DNA of 49,801 bases from Candidatus Cloacimonadota bacterium (GTDB lineage: Bacteria; Cloacimonadota; Cloacimonadia; Cloacimonadales; JAMOQM01). The notes under the pieces were generated by a model, which saw nothing but the letters and a program-made list of their open reading frames with translations, ran no database searches and had not been told where the DNA came from. The stretch lies in NCBI GenBank assembly GCA_027064005.1, contig JAMOQM010000058.1:1-49801 (forward strand), read 5' to 3'. A program made the position numbers and the translations under genes. This document shows, one piece after another, positions 31,701 through 40,955 of this stretch (position 1 is its first letter; each line of letters opens with the position of its first letter).

Positions 31701-34226
31701 ATGCTTAATACTATAGATTTTACGTTGGAAAATAATTTTAAAGTAATTGCAAATCAAAACAAAACTCAGCCGATAATTAATTTGCAACTTTATATAAAAA
31801 CCGGTTCTTGCAATGAAAATTCTTCTAATCGAGGATTTTCACATTTAACTGAACATTTGGTTTTTAAATCCACCTCGAAATATCCAATGAATGGAGTTAT
31901 GGAAAAAGCTGCTAATATTGGCGGAAACATTAATGCTTTTACCGAATATGATACAACCTGTTTTTACATTTATTTGCCTGCCGATAAATTGGAAGAGGGA
32001 ATTGAATTATTGTCAGAATTGGCGATAAAGGCAAACTTTAGCGATGAAGAATTTAAGATGGAAAAGAAAGTTGTTTTAGAAGAAATTAAACAATATCAAA
32101 ATGATCCTGAAGATTTTTTTGTAGAGTCTATTCCTCAGAAATACTTTAAAAACAGTCCTTTAAAACACCCAATTATTGGTTATGAAAATTTATTAATAAA
32201 TGCTGCTCCGCAACAATTACGAGATTTTTATCAATATTATTATTGTCCCGGTAATTCTTTTTTCGTGGTTTCCGGAGATTTTAAAGAAAATAATTTAAGG
32301 CAACTTGTAGAGAAATATTTTGGCGGTTGGAAAGATAAAAATGTCAAACCGAATAAGGTTGATAATTCCTATTATCCTACCAAAAATTACGATTTTATTC
32401 AACGAAATGTTGCCAATGATATGATTGCTTTTGCCATTCCTGAACTTTCGGAACGTGATATTGAATCTTTCCAACTATCAATTGTAACTAAACATTTTGC
32501 GGTGGGTAAGGATTCTGTTCTTTATAAAAAACTTTTCTACCAAGAAAAATTAATTGATTCCATTCATGTTCATTCTGTTTCCGGAGTGAATAATGGGATT
32601 ACTATAATTCTTATTATTCCAAAAATCAAAGCTGACCGATATAGAATAATTGATATTTTCTTAAAAGAATTTGATAAATTGCAACGATTAAAAATATCTG
32701 AAAGTGAGTTAAAATTTCATAAAAATGATCTTTTGGTTAGTCATAAATATTCTTTTGAATTTAACGAAAATATTGCGATGAATTTAGCTTCTGAAGAAAT
32801 GTTGGAGGATTATAAAAATTTGGAAAGATATCCGAATATAATTCGAAATATTTCAATGCAGGATGTTGATAATGTTATTAACAAATATCTAAATTATAAG
32901 TACTTAACCATTTATTATTTTGGAAAGAAAAATTTGGATGAACATAAGATCGAGTCCTTTTTTAAAGATAAAGATAAACAAAAAATTTCGACAGAGTTTA
33001 ACAAAAATTTTGTCCATACAAAGCTGAATAAGAATGTTCATCTCAGCTTAAAAAAAATTAAATCTGAAATCGTGGGTATTTCGGTTTATTTCAAAGTGTC
33101 TCATTTTCATGAAAAACTTAACGAACGCGGTTTAAATAATTTAACTTCAACCTTGTTTTTATATGGAACTGAGAAAAAAACTCATAATGAATTGTTGAGA
33201 TTTTGCGTTTCAAACGGAATTCAAATAAATGTTGATCATCGAACGGAAATGACGGGAATTAAAATAAAATGCTTTAAGTCCAATTTTCAGGAAGCTTTAA
33301 CTTTGCTTTTTGAGATAATTACCTTACCGGTTTTTCCGGAAGATCAAATAGAAACAATAAAAAATACCTATATAAATCAACTTGATCGCCTAAAAGATTA
33401 TCCTCAATCTTATGCTGGAAATCTCTGGAAAAAGATGTATTTTGGAAGGAAAAATAATATCGTTTCAAGAATGGGAACGAAAAATAGTTTGAGGAAAATT
33501 AATCGCGATAAAGTTAAAAATTGGTATAATAAATATTATAAAAATACCGAAATGTATTTTGGAATTGTCGGTGATATTGACCCAAATTACGGAATCTCTT
33601 TGATGAATGAATTGTATGATTTTTCTAAAACTCATCATATTATTAAAACTCCGGAAATTAATATCCAACATTCTAAATCGCATTTATTAAGATTAGTTAA
33701 AAATAACGATCAATCAATTATAAATATCGGTGGAAAAGCTCCGACTATTCATGAAATAAATGATGCCGTTGCCTTTAATTCTTTAGCTCAAATTATTGGA
33801 GGTGATATTAATTCTCGATTATTTACTAAACTTCGAGAAGAAGACGGTGTAGCATATTCTGTTGGTTTTGATCAAAATAATTATGATAAATTCGGGTTTT
33901 TTATCTGTTCGGCAATTGTCGATAAAAACGAAACGAAGTATTCCTTAAAATCTATAAAAACGATTTTTAATGATATCAAAAAAGACGGTGTGCAGGAAAA
34001 AGAATTGAATATTGTAAAGAATTTTATTCGAGGCTCAAGAATGATTGACGAAGAATCTATTTTAATTCAATCCCAGATTTTAGCGATGATTTATGCCATT
34101 GGTTTTGATTATGATTATTATTGCAAACGAAATGAAAGATTAATGAATCTCACGATTGATGATCTTCAAAGAGTAGCTAAAAAATATTTTGTTGAATCGG
34201 AATATTATACCTATATTTTGTCTTGA
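31701..34226 (+). CDS. M16-family zinc metallopeptidase
   Basis: This 841-aa protein has two M16 halves. The N-terminal half carries the inverted zinc motif HxxEH (H48, E51, H52 in SHLTEHLVF) and a downstream Glu in the EKKVVLEEIKQY helix as third ligand. The C-terminal half (from ~residue 450) lacks the motif but has the R-Y pair-like region LFTKLREEDGVAYSVGF, as in inactive partner domains. There is no signal peptide, so it may be cytoplasmic. The substrate is not known. An AAGGGG site gives the start; it sits in a run with folE2 and an activase. Confidence 0.9.
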   Translation: MLNTIDFTLENNFKVIANQNKTQPIINLQLYIKTGSCNENSSNRGFSHLTEHLVFKSTSKYPMNGVMEKAANIGGNINAFTEYDTTCFYIYLPADKLEEGIELLSELAIKANFSDEEFKMEKKVVLEEIKQYQNDPEDFFVESIPQKYFKNSPLKHPIIGYENLLINAAPQQLRDFYQYYYCPGNSFFVVSGDFKENNLRQLVEKYFGGWKDKNVKPNKVDNSYYPTKNYDFIQRNVANDMIAFAIPELSERDIESFQLSIVTKHFAVGKDSVLYKKLFYQEKLIDSIHVHSVSGVNNGITIILIIPKIKADRYRIIDIFLKEFDKLQRLKISESELKFHKNDLLVSHKYSFEFNENIAMNLASEEMLEDYKNLERYPNIIRNISMQDVDNVINKYLNYKYLTIYYFGKKNLDEHKIESFFKDKDKQKISTEFNKNFVHTKLNKNVHLSLKKIKSEIVGISVYFKVSHFHEKLNERGLNNLTSTLFLYGTEKKTHNELLRFCVSNGIQINVDHRTEMTGIKIKCFKSNFQEALTLLFEIITLPVFPEDQIETIKNTYINQLDRLKDYPQSYAGNLWKKMYFGRKNNIVSRMGTKNSLRKINRDKVKNWYNKYYKNTEMYFGIVGDIDPNYGISLMNELYDFSKTHHIIKTPEINIQHSKSHLLRLVKNNDQSIINIGGKAPTIHEINDAVAFNSLAQIIGGDINSRLFTKLREEDGVAYSVGFDQNNYDKFGFFICSAIVDKNETKYSLKSIKTIFNDIKKDGVQEKELNIVKNFIRGSRMIDEESILIQSQILAMIYAIGFDYDYYCKRNERLMNLTIDDLQRVAKKYFVESEYYTYILS

Positions 34227-34234
34227 GGTGAAAA

Positions 34235-35005
34235 ATGAAATACGGAATTGGAATAGATTTGGGGTCACGAACTACTAAAATTGTTTTTTTTGAAAAGGAA
34301 AGTAGATCAATTAAATATACAAATGTCATTGCGACAAAGGTAAATCCTGCGGATTCGGCATTTGATTTGTTGGAAATGGGAAAGAAGGAATTAAATATTA
34401 AAGATGCTGAAATTAGTAAAATTTTCACAACCGGTTATGGACGGAAAATCGTTTCTTTCAGCGATAAATTTGTTTCGGAAATTACAGCTCATGCAAAAGG
34501 AATTGTGTTTCTCTTTCCAAATGTAAGGACAATTTTGGATATCGGCGGACAAGATTCAAAAGTAATTTCTATTGTTGATGGGAAAGTGAATGATTTTTCG
34601 ATGAATGATAAGTGTGCAGCCGGAACAGGCAGATTTTTGGAAAAAGTTGCGGTTTTGTTAGGAATTCAAGTAAAGGATTTTGGCGAAATCGCTTTAACTG
34701 CCGATAAAAAAATAGATATTAGCAGCACCTGTGTTGTGTTTGCGGAATCTGAAATAATCGGTTATCTTGCAAAAACTGAGAAGCCGGCAAATATTTTAGA
34801 ATCTGTTCATCAATCAATAGCTAAACGCCAAAAAAATTTGTTATCGCGAATACCGTTAATTGAACCGGTAGTTTTTACCGGTGGAGTAGCAAATAATGAA
34901 TCAATGATTCGTGCTTTGGAAGAGACTTTAAATATTACCTTGTCAATCCCTAAAGATCCTTCAATTACCGGAGCTTTAGGAGCGGCTTTATTAGCTTCAA
35001 AGTAA
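34235..35005 (+). CDS. BadF/BcrA-type acyl-CoA dehydratase activase (HgdC-like)
   Basis: This 256-aa ASKHA-fold ATPase matches the small activator of 2-hydroxyacyl-CoA dehydratases and benzoyl-CoA reductases. It has the phosphate-1 loop GIDLGSRTTK, then LDIGGQDSKVI. Two Cys, in DKCAAGTGRF and SSTCVVFAESE, would hold the [4Fe-4S] cluster shared between two subunits. The C-terminus is FTGGVANN and a GALGAA loop. The dehydratase subunits that it would activate are not in the window. Orphan activators of this family also occur next to DUF-type CoA-reductase proteins. GAGGTG precedes the ATG. Confidence 0.88.
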   Translation: MKYGIGIDLGSRTTKIVFFEKESRSIKYTNVIATKVNPADSAFDLLEMGKKELNIKDAEISKIFTTGYGRKIVSFSDKFVSEITAHAKGIVFLFPNVRTILDIGGQDSKVISIVDGKVNDFSMNDKCAAGTGRFLEKVAVLLGIQVKDFGEIALTADKKIDISSTCVVFAESEIIGYLAKTEKPANILESVHQSIAKRQKNLLSRIPLIEPVVFTGGVANNESMIRALEETLNITLSIPKDPSITGALGAALLASK

Positions 35006-37363
35006 ATGAAAAAATATCTTTTTCTAATTATAATTTTAGTCTCTCAACTGAAAATATTTTGTTTAGAGACTTTTGATATAGATTTGTATGAAAGAGATGT
35101 TTACGAAAAATCTTTAGAATTCCAAACCCAAAATAAATTAGATTTAGCCCTTCAAGAAATAGAAACAATCCCTGATTTGTCAAATAATTACAAAGCCCGG
35201 ATTTTATATATTAAGCTCTTATTTGTTAATGAAAAATATGATAAATTGATTGAAGAAATTAAAAAATCTCAAAAATATTTTTTACAAAAAGGTATAAATA
35301 GTATCTCTTACGAAATAATTGTAAGTTATGCTAATATGGCAAAATTAGAAGAGTTAAGGACTTTAATCTCTGAAATTGGTTCAGAAAAAGTTAAGGATTC
35401 AGTTGGCATTTTATTAGTTAAATATCTTCAGGAAAAAGATTATGAAAAATATTTGGATGTGATTAATAAACTTCAAAATATGGTTTTTGATTCTGATGAA
35501 AAATTGCTCTTGCGATCCATTTATTTTTATTATAAAAAAGATTATAAAAAAGCAATTGCCGGATTTTCAAATCTTAAAAATAAGTCAGGGAATGTTAAAG
35601 ATATTTCAGAACACTATTTAAGTTTAATCCAATTTTATACAAAAGAAAATATACTTGAATTTAATGATGGTTTTGAAAATTCGGTAAAACAAAACTTGAT
35701 AGTTTATGAATCGAGAAATGCCGATTTTAGGCATATTTCATCTTTAAATAAATTCAATACTAAGTTGTATTATAATTTATTAGCTTATAAATATTTTCAT
35801 GAGAAAAAATATCAACTGTCTTTAAATACTCTGAAGTATGAAGAAAATTCTTTCTATTATTTTCTTTTGGCAGAAAGTGAACAGAAAATGAAAGATTACA
35901 AGTTAGCTATTAAACATTATAAATACTTGAAAAATAGAAAATTAACTCAACAAGATTATCTTAATTATGCGATTGGAAATTGTTATTATCAACTTTTCAA
36001 ATATAATAACTCTGCTTATTATTGGATGAAAATGCTATATTCAAAAGACAATAACTATAAATTTACCGGATTGAAAAAACTTTCAAAATTATATACTTTT
36101 ACAAAACATTATGAATATGCAATTCCATATTACCAATCTTTATTGGATAAATATTCTTATAGAAATAAAAAATACGTGAGAGCTTTCTTTAGAATTATTT
36201 TAAAAGAAAAAAGAAGGGTTTTGCTGGAGGAATATTTTACCAAATACAAAAAATTATTAGATAAAGGTTTACGCTCTCAAATTACATTATTTTTGGGCAA
36301 ACAATATGAAGAAGAAAAATTATATGAAAAAGCTATCAAATACTATCGGGAATTTCTCAAATTACAAAAAGATGATGAAATAGAATTCAAAATATGTTAT
36401 TTGAAATATAAATTGGATGGTGAAAAATCTTATGAAGATTTTCTGAAGAACTTTGTGTTTACCCATCCAAACAATTCTTTAAATAAGCAATTTGCCCTTG
36501 ATTTGTTAAAATTTTATCTAAAAAAAGAAGAGTATTCCAAAACAATAAATATCATTAATGATTTGGATTCGGTTTCTGTAAAATTAGATAGTTTGAATTA
36601 TTTCAAAGCAATAGCTTTAAATGGATTAAACAAATGGAATGAATCATCTGAAATACTTTACAAAATGGTTCGGAAAGATTCTGTATATAACTCATATTAC
36701 AGACTTTACGAATTTACTTTGAAAAATATGGACGCCAAAAATAGTATTGAATTTCTTAACACAAAACTGGATTCAACAAATAATCTATTTCTAAGGAAAA
36801 GAGAGATTTTAGCTTTGTCAGAAATTTATGATAAAAACAGATTATTTCACGAAGCTATCCAAAATTATGAAGATTTGTTGAAAGACACCACTCTAACACT
36901 TTCTAAAAAGGAAGTTTATGAAATAAATATTAAGATTGCAACTGATTATATTGTAATTAAAAAATACCAAAAAGCTATTGATACCTTAAATCTTATTTAT
37001 CAAAAAGGGTTCAGGGGAGAAGAATTGGATTATCTAATGTTTGTCGCTTATGCGGCAAAGAAAGATACTGATATGCAAAAAAAATATCTGTTGGATTATT
37101 TCTTTAATTATCAGAATGGAAATGAATTTGACTTGGTTGCGCTGAAATTAATTCAAATATATTCCCAAGAAGACAAAAACCTTTTGGCTTGGATAATTTA
37201 TAAAGAGGTTTTAAAAACTAAAAGCAAGGATTTTAAAACAATTGCAGAAATTGAAAAACTGAGAAATAATTTTAAAACTATGGATTTTGATTCGCTATTA
37301 TATTATCAAGTACAACCAATTAAAAAAGTATTCTTTTGGGAGAATGATAAAAATCAAAATTAG
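35006..37363 (+). CDS. Secreted TPR-repeat protein
   Basis: This 785-aa protein has a signal peptide (residues ~1-20) and then almost continuous TPR-like helical pairs. Examples are DYKKAIAGFSNLKNKSGN, DYKLAIKHYKYLKN, LYEKAIKYYREFLKL and KYQKAIDTLNLIYQKG. It should be periplasmic or envelope-attached and probably serves as a protein-binding scaffold. I do not recognise a specific family. Its ATG directly follows the activase stop with no gap, so it is probably coupled. About 160 AT-rich bases follow before the next operon. Confidence 0.75.
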   Translation: MKKYLFLIIILVSQLKIFCLETFDIDLYERDVYEKSLEFQTQNKLDLALQEIETIPDLSNNYKARILYIKLLFVNEKYDKLIEEIKKSQKYFLQKGINSISYEIIVSYANMAKLEELRTLISEIGSEKVKDSVGILLVKYLQEKDYEKYLDVINKLQNMVFDSDEKLLLRSIYFYYKKDYKKAIAGFSNLKNKSGNVKDISEHYLSLIQFYTKENILEFNDGFENSVKQNLIVYESRNADFRHISSLNKFNTKLYYNLLAYKYFHEKKYQLSLNTLKYEENSFYYFLLAESEQKMKDYKLAIKHYKYLKNRKLTQQDYLNYAIGNCYYQLFKYNNSAYYWMKMLYSKDNNYKFTGLKKLSKLYTFTKHYEYAIPYYQSLLDKYSYRNKKYVRAFFRIILKEKRRVLLEEYFTKYKKLLDKGLRSQITLFLGKQYEEEKLYEKAIKYYREFLKLQKDDEIEFKICYLKYKLDGEKSYEDFLKNFVFTHPNNSLNKQFALDLLKFYLKKEEYSKTINIINDLDSVSVKLDSLNYFKAIALNGLNKWNESSEILYKMVRKDSVYNSYYRLYEFTLKNMDAKNSIEFLNTKLDSTNNLFLRKREILALSEIYDKNRLFHEAIQNYEDLLKDTTLTLSKKEVYEINIKIATDYIVIKKYQKAIDTLNLIYQKGFRGEELDYLMFVAYAAKKDTDMQKKYLLDYFFNYQNGNEFDLVALKLIQIYSQEDKNLLAWIIYKEVLKTKSKDFKTIAEIEKLRNNFKTMDFDSLLYYQVQPIKKVFFWENDKNQN

Positions 37364-37477
37364 ATAAATTTTATAATTATTAATCTCTATTTGTAATTAT
37401 ATCAATTCATTAACTATTTTAGATTTGTAAAGCATAATTATTTCTCTGAATAAAATTAGTTTTACGAAAATTTATCC

Positions 37478-37510
37478 TTGACTAACTGACAGTGAAATTT
37501 CTCTTAAATT
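37478..37510 (+). promoter_or_regulatory. Candidate promoter of the HDOD signalling operon
   Basis: TTGACT at 37478-37483 is followed after 21 bases by TAAATT at 37505-37510 (or TTAAAT after 20), 12 bases before the first ATG. The closeness leaves a short 5' leader that still includes the GAGGA site. Confidence 0.4.
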
Positions 37511-37521
37511 AGAGGATTAAT

Positions 37522-37854
37522 ATGAAATATATTGTTTTAGAAAAGGTTAAAGAAGGAATGATCACTGCTAAAGATTTGTTATCTGATAAAGGTAAAATTC
37601 TTTTAAAGAAAAATGTGGTTTTGGACGAATTCTATTTGAATTTTGCCCGAAAGCAAGGGATTGAAAGTATCTGTATTAAAGAAGATAGTGATGAAAAAAT
37701 TAAAGAGCCTTCTAATATGGAAAAATTAATCTTAAAACAAGAAGTAAAAAATGAATATAAAGAAATGTTTAGAATGACAACCTCCGACCAAAATATGACG
37801 ATTTTTTTGGATGCAATTATTGAAAATGAAGTAAGGAAAAGAATTTATGGTTAA
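37522..37854 (+). CDS. Small protein resembling the N-terminal domain of HD-GYP proteins
   Basis: This 110-aa protein has the strand pattern found before many HD-GYP and HD-domain phosphodiesterases: LEKVKEGMITAKDLLSDKGK, then LLKKNVVLDEFYLNF and a GIESICIK strand. It is followed by a charged helix and a tail. Here it stands alone, without the catalytic domain. The next gene, an HDOD protein, overlaps it by 8 bases. The pair looks like a split form of a two-domain signalling protein. Its function is unknown. GAGGA precedes the ATG. Confidence 0.65.
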   Translation: MKYIVLEKVKEGMITAKDLLSDKGKILLKKNVVLDEFYLNFARKQGIESICIKEDSDEKIKEPSNMEKLILKQEVKNEYKEMFRMTTSDQNMTIFLDAIIENEVRKRIYG

Positions 37855-38698
37855 CCAAAATAAAATGCTGGAAATAACTCACATTATAGAAAAATGTGAA
37901 CCGTTTCTTTCTTTAAATTCTGCATTTATAGAAATAAATTCTCTGTTGAAAAATTCTAAATTTAATAAGGAAAATGGTTTTAGATATATTGCAAAAGATC
38001 CGTTAATGACATGTATAGTTTTGAGTAAAGCTGCTAATTCTGTAGATAACGGGAGAATTTTAACATTAAAAAAAGCTGTTGAGATATTAGGAGAAGACTC
38101 TTTAAAAAATATTTTTTCTCAACAAATTATGCAAGAGACTTTTTTAGATTCTCGAAAAGATGAAAATGAAGATTTTTGGCTTCATAATTTAGGTGTGGGA
38201 ATAATATCAAAAATTATTTGCGAAAATACGATTTATTCTTCAAAAGCAGATGAGTTATATTTCGCTGGTTTATTACACGATCTTGGTTCTTATGTAATTA
38301 AAAAATATTTTAAAAATGATTACCAAATTATTCAAGAAATTGTCGGAAAAGACCCAAATAAAAGATTATTGTTGGCTGAAAAAAAAGTTTTGGGAGTAAC
38401 ACATCAAGAAATCGGGACTTTTTATGCAACAAAAATGAACCTTCCAAAATCAATTATTAATGTTATTCGCCATCATCATTATGTCGATTCATCTATGGAT
38501 GATAAACAAAATATTGCTATTGTTATGGTTGCAAATAATTTGGCGAAAGGGATGAAATTTGGTAAAAGTGATAATTTTTATCTCGAACCGATTCCTGATT
38601 GGGTTTGGCGTTATCTACAATTAGATCAAACAATGTATTATCAAATAATCTCTGATATTCAGGATAAATTTGATATCGCAACCGCTTTTATTAAATAA
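37847..38698 (+). CDS. HDOD-domain signalling protein
   Basis: This 283-aa protein is an HDOD domain through most of its length, with IAKDPLMTCIVLSKAANS, LTLKKAVEILGEDSL, LLHDLGSYVI and VTHQEIGTFYATKMNLP then IRHHHY. Some HD-type His/Asp pairs remain, but HDOD proteins usually lack the full metal site and act as signalling scaffolds. It is cytoplasmic with no TM segment. It overlaps the upstream small gene by 8 bases and is followed 2 bases later by a large unknown gene. Confidence 0.85.
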   Translation: MVNQNKMLEITHIIEKCEPFLSLNSAFIEINSLLKNSKFNKENGFRYIAKDPLMTCIVLSKAANSVDNGRILTLKKAVEILGEDSLKNIFSQQIMQETFLDSRKDENEDFWLHNLGVGIISKIICENTIYSSKADELYFAGLLHDLGSYVIKKYFKNDYQIIQEIVGKDPNKRLLLAEKKVLGVTHQEIGTFYATKMNLPKSIINVIRHHHYVDSSMDDKQNIAIVMVANNLAKGMKFGKSDNFYLEPIPDWVWRYLQLDQTMYYQIISDIQDKFDIATAFIK

Positions 38699-38700
38699 TT

Positions 38701-40239
38701 ATGAATTTAGCTAAATTTAATTTTTCAGAATTCGATCTCAATTTTTCAGCAACAAAAAAAAATGGCGTTTATTTAATTAATTCTAATAATGATTTCATCA
38801 ATTATTATCTCTCGCTTCAAATTGCCTTTGAGAATGTTTTGAAAAAAAAGAGAGTATTATTTTTTACAGATAATGATTTTTGCACATTGAAAGATTATGG
38901 AGTTAATATTAATTTGGATTTCAATAGAATCTTTAATAGTGATTATTTTTTACTTCTTCAATATCCAAAAAATCTTTATGATTTGTTTAAGGATCCCGGT
39001 GTTGTAACATCTTTTCTGAGAGATATTGATAATTATATAGAAGAATTTAATCCCGAGATAGTTATTTTTGATAGGGTTAATAAGTTCTATTCATCAGATG
39101 ATGTAAAAATAGATTCTTTTAAAAATAGGTTTTTAATTTCACTCAAAAAAAATTATTCCATTAATTATCTGATAGGATCCGTTGGAGAATCTTTTGAATA
39201 TAAAAAGATAGAAAATCTATTCGAAGGTATTTTTAAGATTAATTATTCTTACAATGATAGAGAAAAAAACTTTATAACATATTCTATTCCAAGTAAAAAA
39301 GAAGTGAAATTAAAAATTGATCTTTCGCCAAACGGGATAGTTGTTGATCCTAAAGGAATTAATTTTAAAAAAGTTAGTCTTAAAAAAATAGCCGTTATTC
39401 TGTATCCTTCGTTTCTGAATAATTTTGAAAAAGATATTAAAAATATTTTTGGAAATCAAGTTTTGTGCAAATCATTTGTAAATGAAAAGGATTTACAATT
39501 TGATAAATATAAAGAATCACAATTAGCAATATTCTTACCGGATTGGATTGGAGACCCCAGTGTTTTTGAATATGCAAGGAAAATAAAAAAAGAATTTCCG
39601 AAAATAACACTTTTTCTCTTAACATCAAAACTAACTGCATATAGTCACAAAGCAAGAGCAAAACGGATTGGTTTTAATGATTTTCTTGAAATGCCTGCAG
39701 GTATTAATGAAATAAAAAAATTGTTCCGAAAAAAAATAAGCAATAGTAATTCTATTGAAGATATAGACGGTTACAACGTAATTTTTGATAAAAATAATAT
39801 TATGGAAAATGATAAATATTCTCGAGATGAATTGTCGGAAATTTTAACAAGATTTTCTAAAAAGAAGATTTTTGCTGAAGAAAGTTTTGCTTTGTTTTCA
39901 ATAATCTCAAGAGTTAAATTTGATGAAAAGGAAATTGAGAAAAATATAAATTTTCCGGGGCTTGAACTGATGATTGGGAAAAATATAGATTCCGGATATC
40001 ACTATGTTCTTATTGTTAATTCCAAGACCGGAGATGTCTCAAAAATTTATAAAAATAGCATTTTGAAGGAATTTAATAAAAATTTAGACATTGGTGATAA
40101 TTTTACTAATTTTGAGAACAATGTAATAATTGATTATGCTCCCAAAAAGATTGAAAAAAAAATAATCTCCTTTGAAAGTTATTTTTATCCCTTAGAGAAT
40201 CCTAATTTTAATGTGATTTTGGAAAAGATATTATTATGA
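38701..40239 (+). CDS. Unknown protein: degenerate RecA/KaiC-like plus receiver-like domains
   Basis: I do not recognise this 512-aa family. Residues ~15-215 have the alternating strand/helix order of RecA/KaiC-type ATPases (KKRVLFFTDND, then EFNPEIVIFDRVNKF as a Walker-B-like strand, INYLIGSVGES), but no GxxGxGK[ST] Walker A. Residues ~225-345 look like a receiver domain (IAVILYPSF, LAIFLPDWIGDP, ITLFLLTSKL, GFNDFLEMPAGINEIKKL), with Asp in LPDW but no Lys after the last strand. The last ~150 residues are a further alpha/beta domain. It is probably a non-hydrolysing signalling scaffold. The downstream gene overlaps by 4 bases. Confidence 0.6.
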   Translation: MNLAKFNFSEFDLNFSATKKNGVYLINSNNDFINYYLSLQIAFENVLKKKRVLFFTDNDFCTLKDYGVNINLDFNRIFNSDYFLLLQYPKNLYDLFKDPGVVTSFLRDIDNYIEEFNPEIVIFDRVNKFYSSDDVKIDSFKNRFLISLKKNYSINYLIGSVGESFEYKKIENLFEGIFKINYSYNDREKNFITYSIPSKKEVKLKIDLSPNGIVVDPKGINFKKVSLKKIAVILYPSFLNNFEKDIKNIFGNQVLCKSFVNEKDLQFDKYKESQLAIFLPDWIGDPSVFEYARKIKKEFPKITLFLLTSKLTAYSHKARAKRIGFNDFLEMPAGINEIKKLFRKKISNSNSIEDIDGYNVIFDKNNIMENDKYSRDELSEILTRFSKKKIFAEESFALFSIISRVKFDEKEIEKNINFPGLELMIGKNIDSGYHYVLIVNSKTGDVSKIYKNSILKEFNKNLDIGDNFTNFENNVIIDYAPKKIEKKIISFESYFYPLENPNFNVILEKILL

Positions 40240-40535
40240 TTGTTTTAACGTTTGTTATTTTAGTTATCAATCTTATCATCTTGTTTTTTTCAATTTATGA
40301 TGAATATCTCACAAAACATCTTGAAGTTCATAAAAAAAATCAACATAATAAAAAAAAATTAACTTCAAAATTATCTTTAGATATAACGAAGCGAAATTTT
40401 TTTTTGGAAGAAGAAAATGGCTTGATATTACGTAAAAAGATCTTAGAAAGTGAGAGTGAGAAAATAACAGATTTAATCACTAATGCTAATCTAAAACAAA
40501 TAACTTTTTTTTTGAAACATAAAGGATTTGAATAA
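40236..40535 (+). CDS. Small single-TM protein of unknown function
   Basis: This 99-aa protein has one N-terminal TM helix (residues ~2-20, all hydrophobic) and a basic, coiled cytoplasmic tail rich in Lys, Glu and Leu. It overlaps the preceding large gene by 4 bases (ATGA), and the next gene starts two bases after its stop. It may anchor the signalling proteins of this operon to the inner membrane. No family was recognised. Confidence 0.6.
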   Translation: MIVLTFVILVINLIILFFSIYDEYLTKHLEVHKKNQHNKKKLTSKLSLDITKRNFFLEEENGLILRKKILESESEKITDLITNANLKQITFFLKHKGFE

Positions 40536-40536
40536 A

Positions 40537-40908
40537 ATGAATAAAAATGTTGGAATTTTCGGGAAAAACCAAGTCGCAAATCTCAGCCTGTTTAAGATAT
40601 TAGAAAAACAAGATTATTACCCTGTAATGTCAAGTAGCTTAGATGTTTTTTTAGAACAACTTAAACATTTCAATTTTGAGATTATTTTTTGTAATTTTAT
40701 TAATTCAAATGACAATGATTATCAAATAGTTGATAAAATTTTAATGATGAAACCGGAAATAAATATTATTTGCGTAGTGAATAAAAAATCTTATTTAAAA
40801 GCGTATGCACTATTTAATTTAGGAGTAGTGGAAATTATTGAAGCTCCTTTTAATTATCAAAATCTTATTGAAAAATTTAACCAAGTCGTGTTTAATTGTT
40901 TGACTTAA
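40537..40908 (+). CDS. Degenerate response-regulator receiver protein
   Basis: This 123-aa protein has the five-strand receiver order: NVGIFGKNQVANLSLFKILE, FEIIFCNFINS, INIICVVNKKS, GVVEIIEAPFNYQNLI. The phospho-accepting Asp at the end of strand 3 is replaced by Asn (FCNF), the acidic pair after strand 1 is missing, and the usual KP before the last helix is AP. It should not be phosphorylated in the normal way and is probably a binding module. I start at the ATG at 40537, 10 bases after AAAGGA; a TTG at 40528 is too close to that site. Confidence 0.7.
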   Translation: MNKNVGIFGKNQVANLSLFKILEKQDYYPVMSSSLDVFLEQLKHFNFEIIFCNFINSNDNDYQIVDKILMMKPEINIICVVNKKSYLKAYALFNLGVVEIIEAPFNYQNLIEKFNQVVFNCLT

Positions 40909-40930
40909 AATACTGTTTGAAAACTATGAC
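40900..40930 (+). promoter_or_regulatory. Candidate promoter of nifJ
   Basis: TTGACT at 40900-40905 is followed after 19 bases by TATGAC at 40925-40930, 25 bases before the nifJ ATG. The -35 box overlaps the last codons of the receiver-like gene. Confidence 0.4.
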
Positions 40931-40955
40931 AAAAAAATAAAAAGGATGGAAAATT

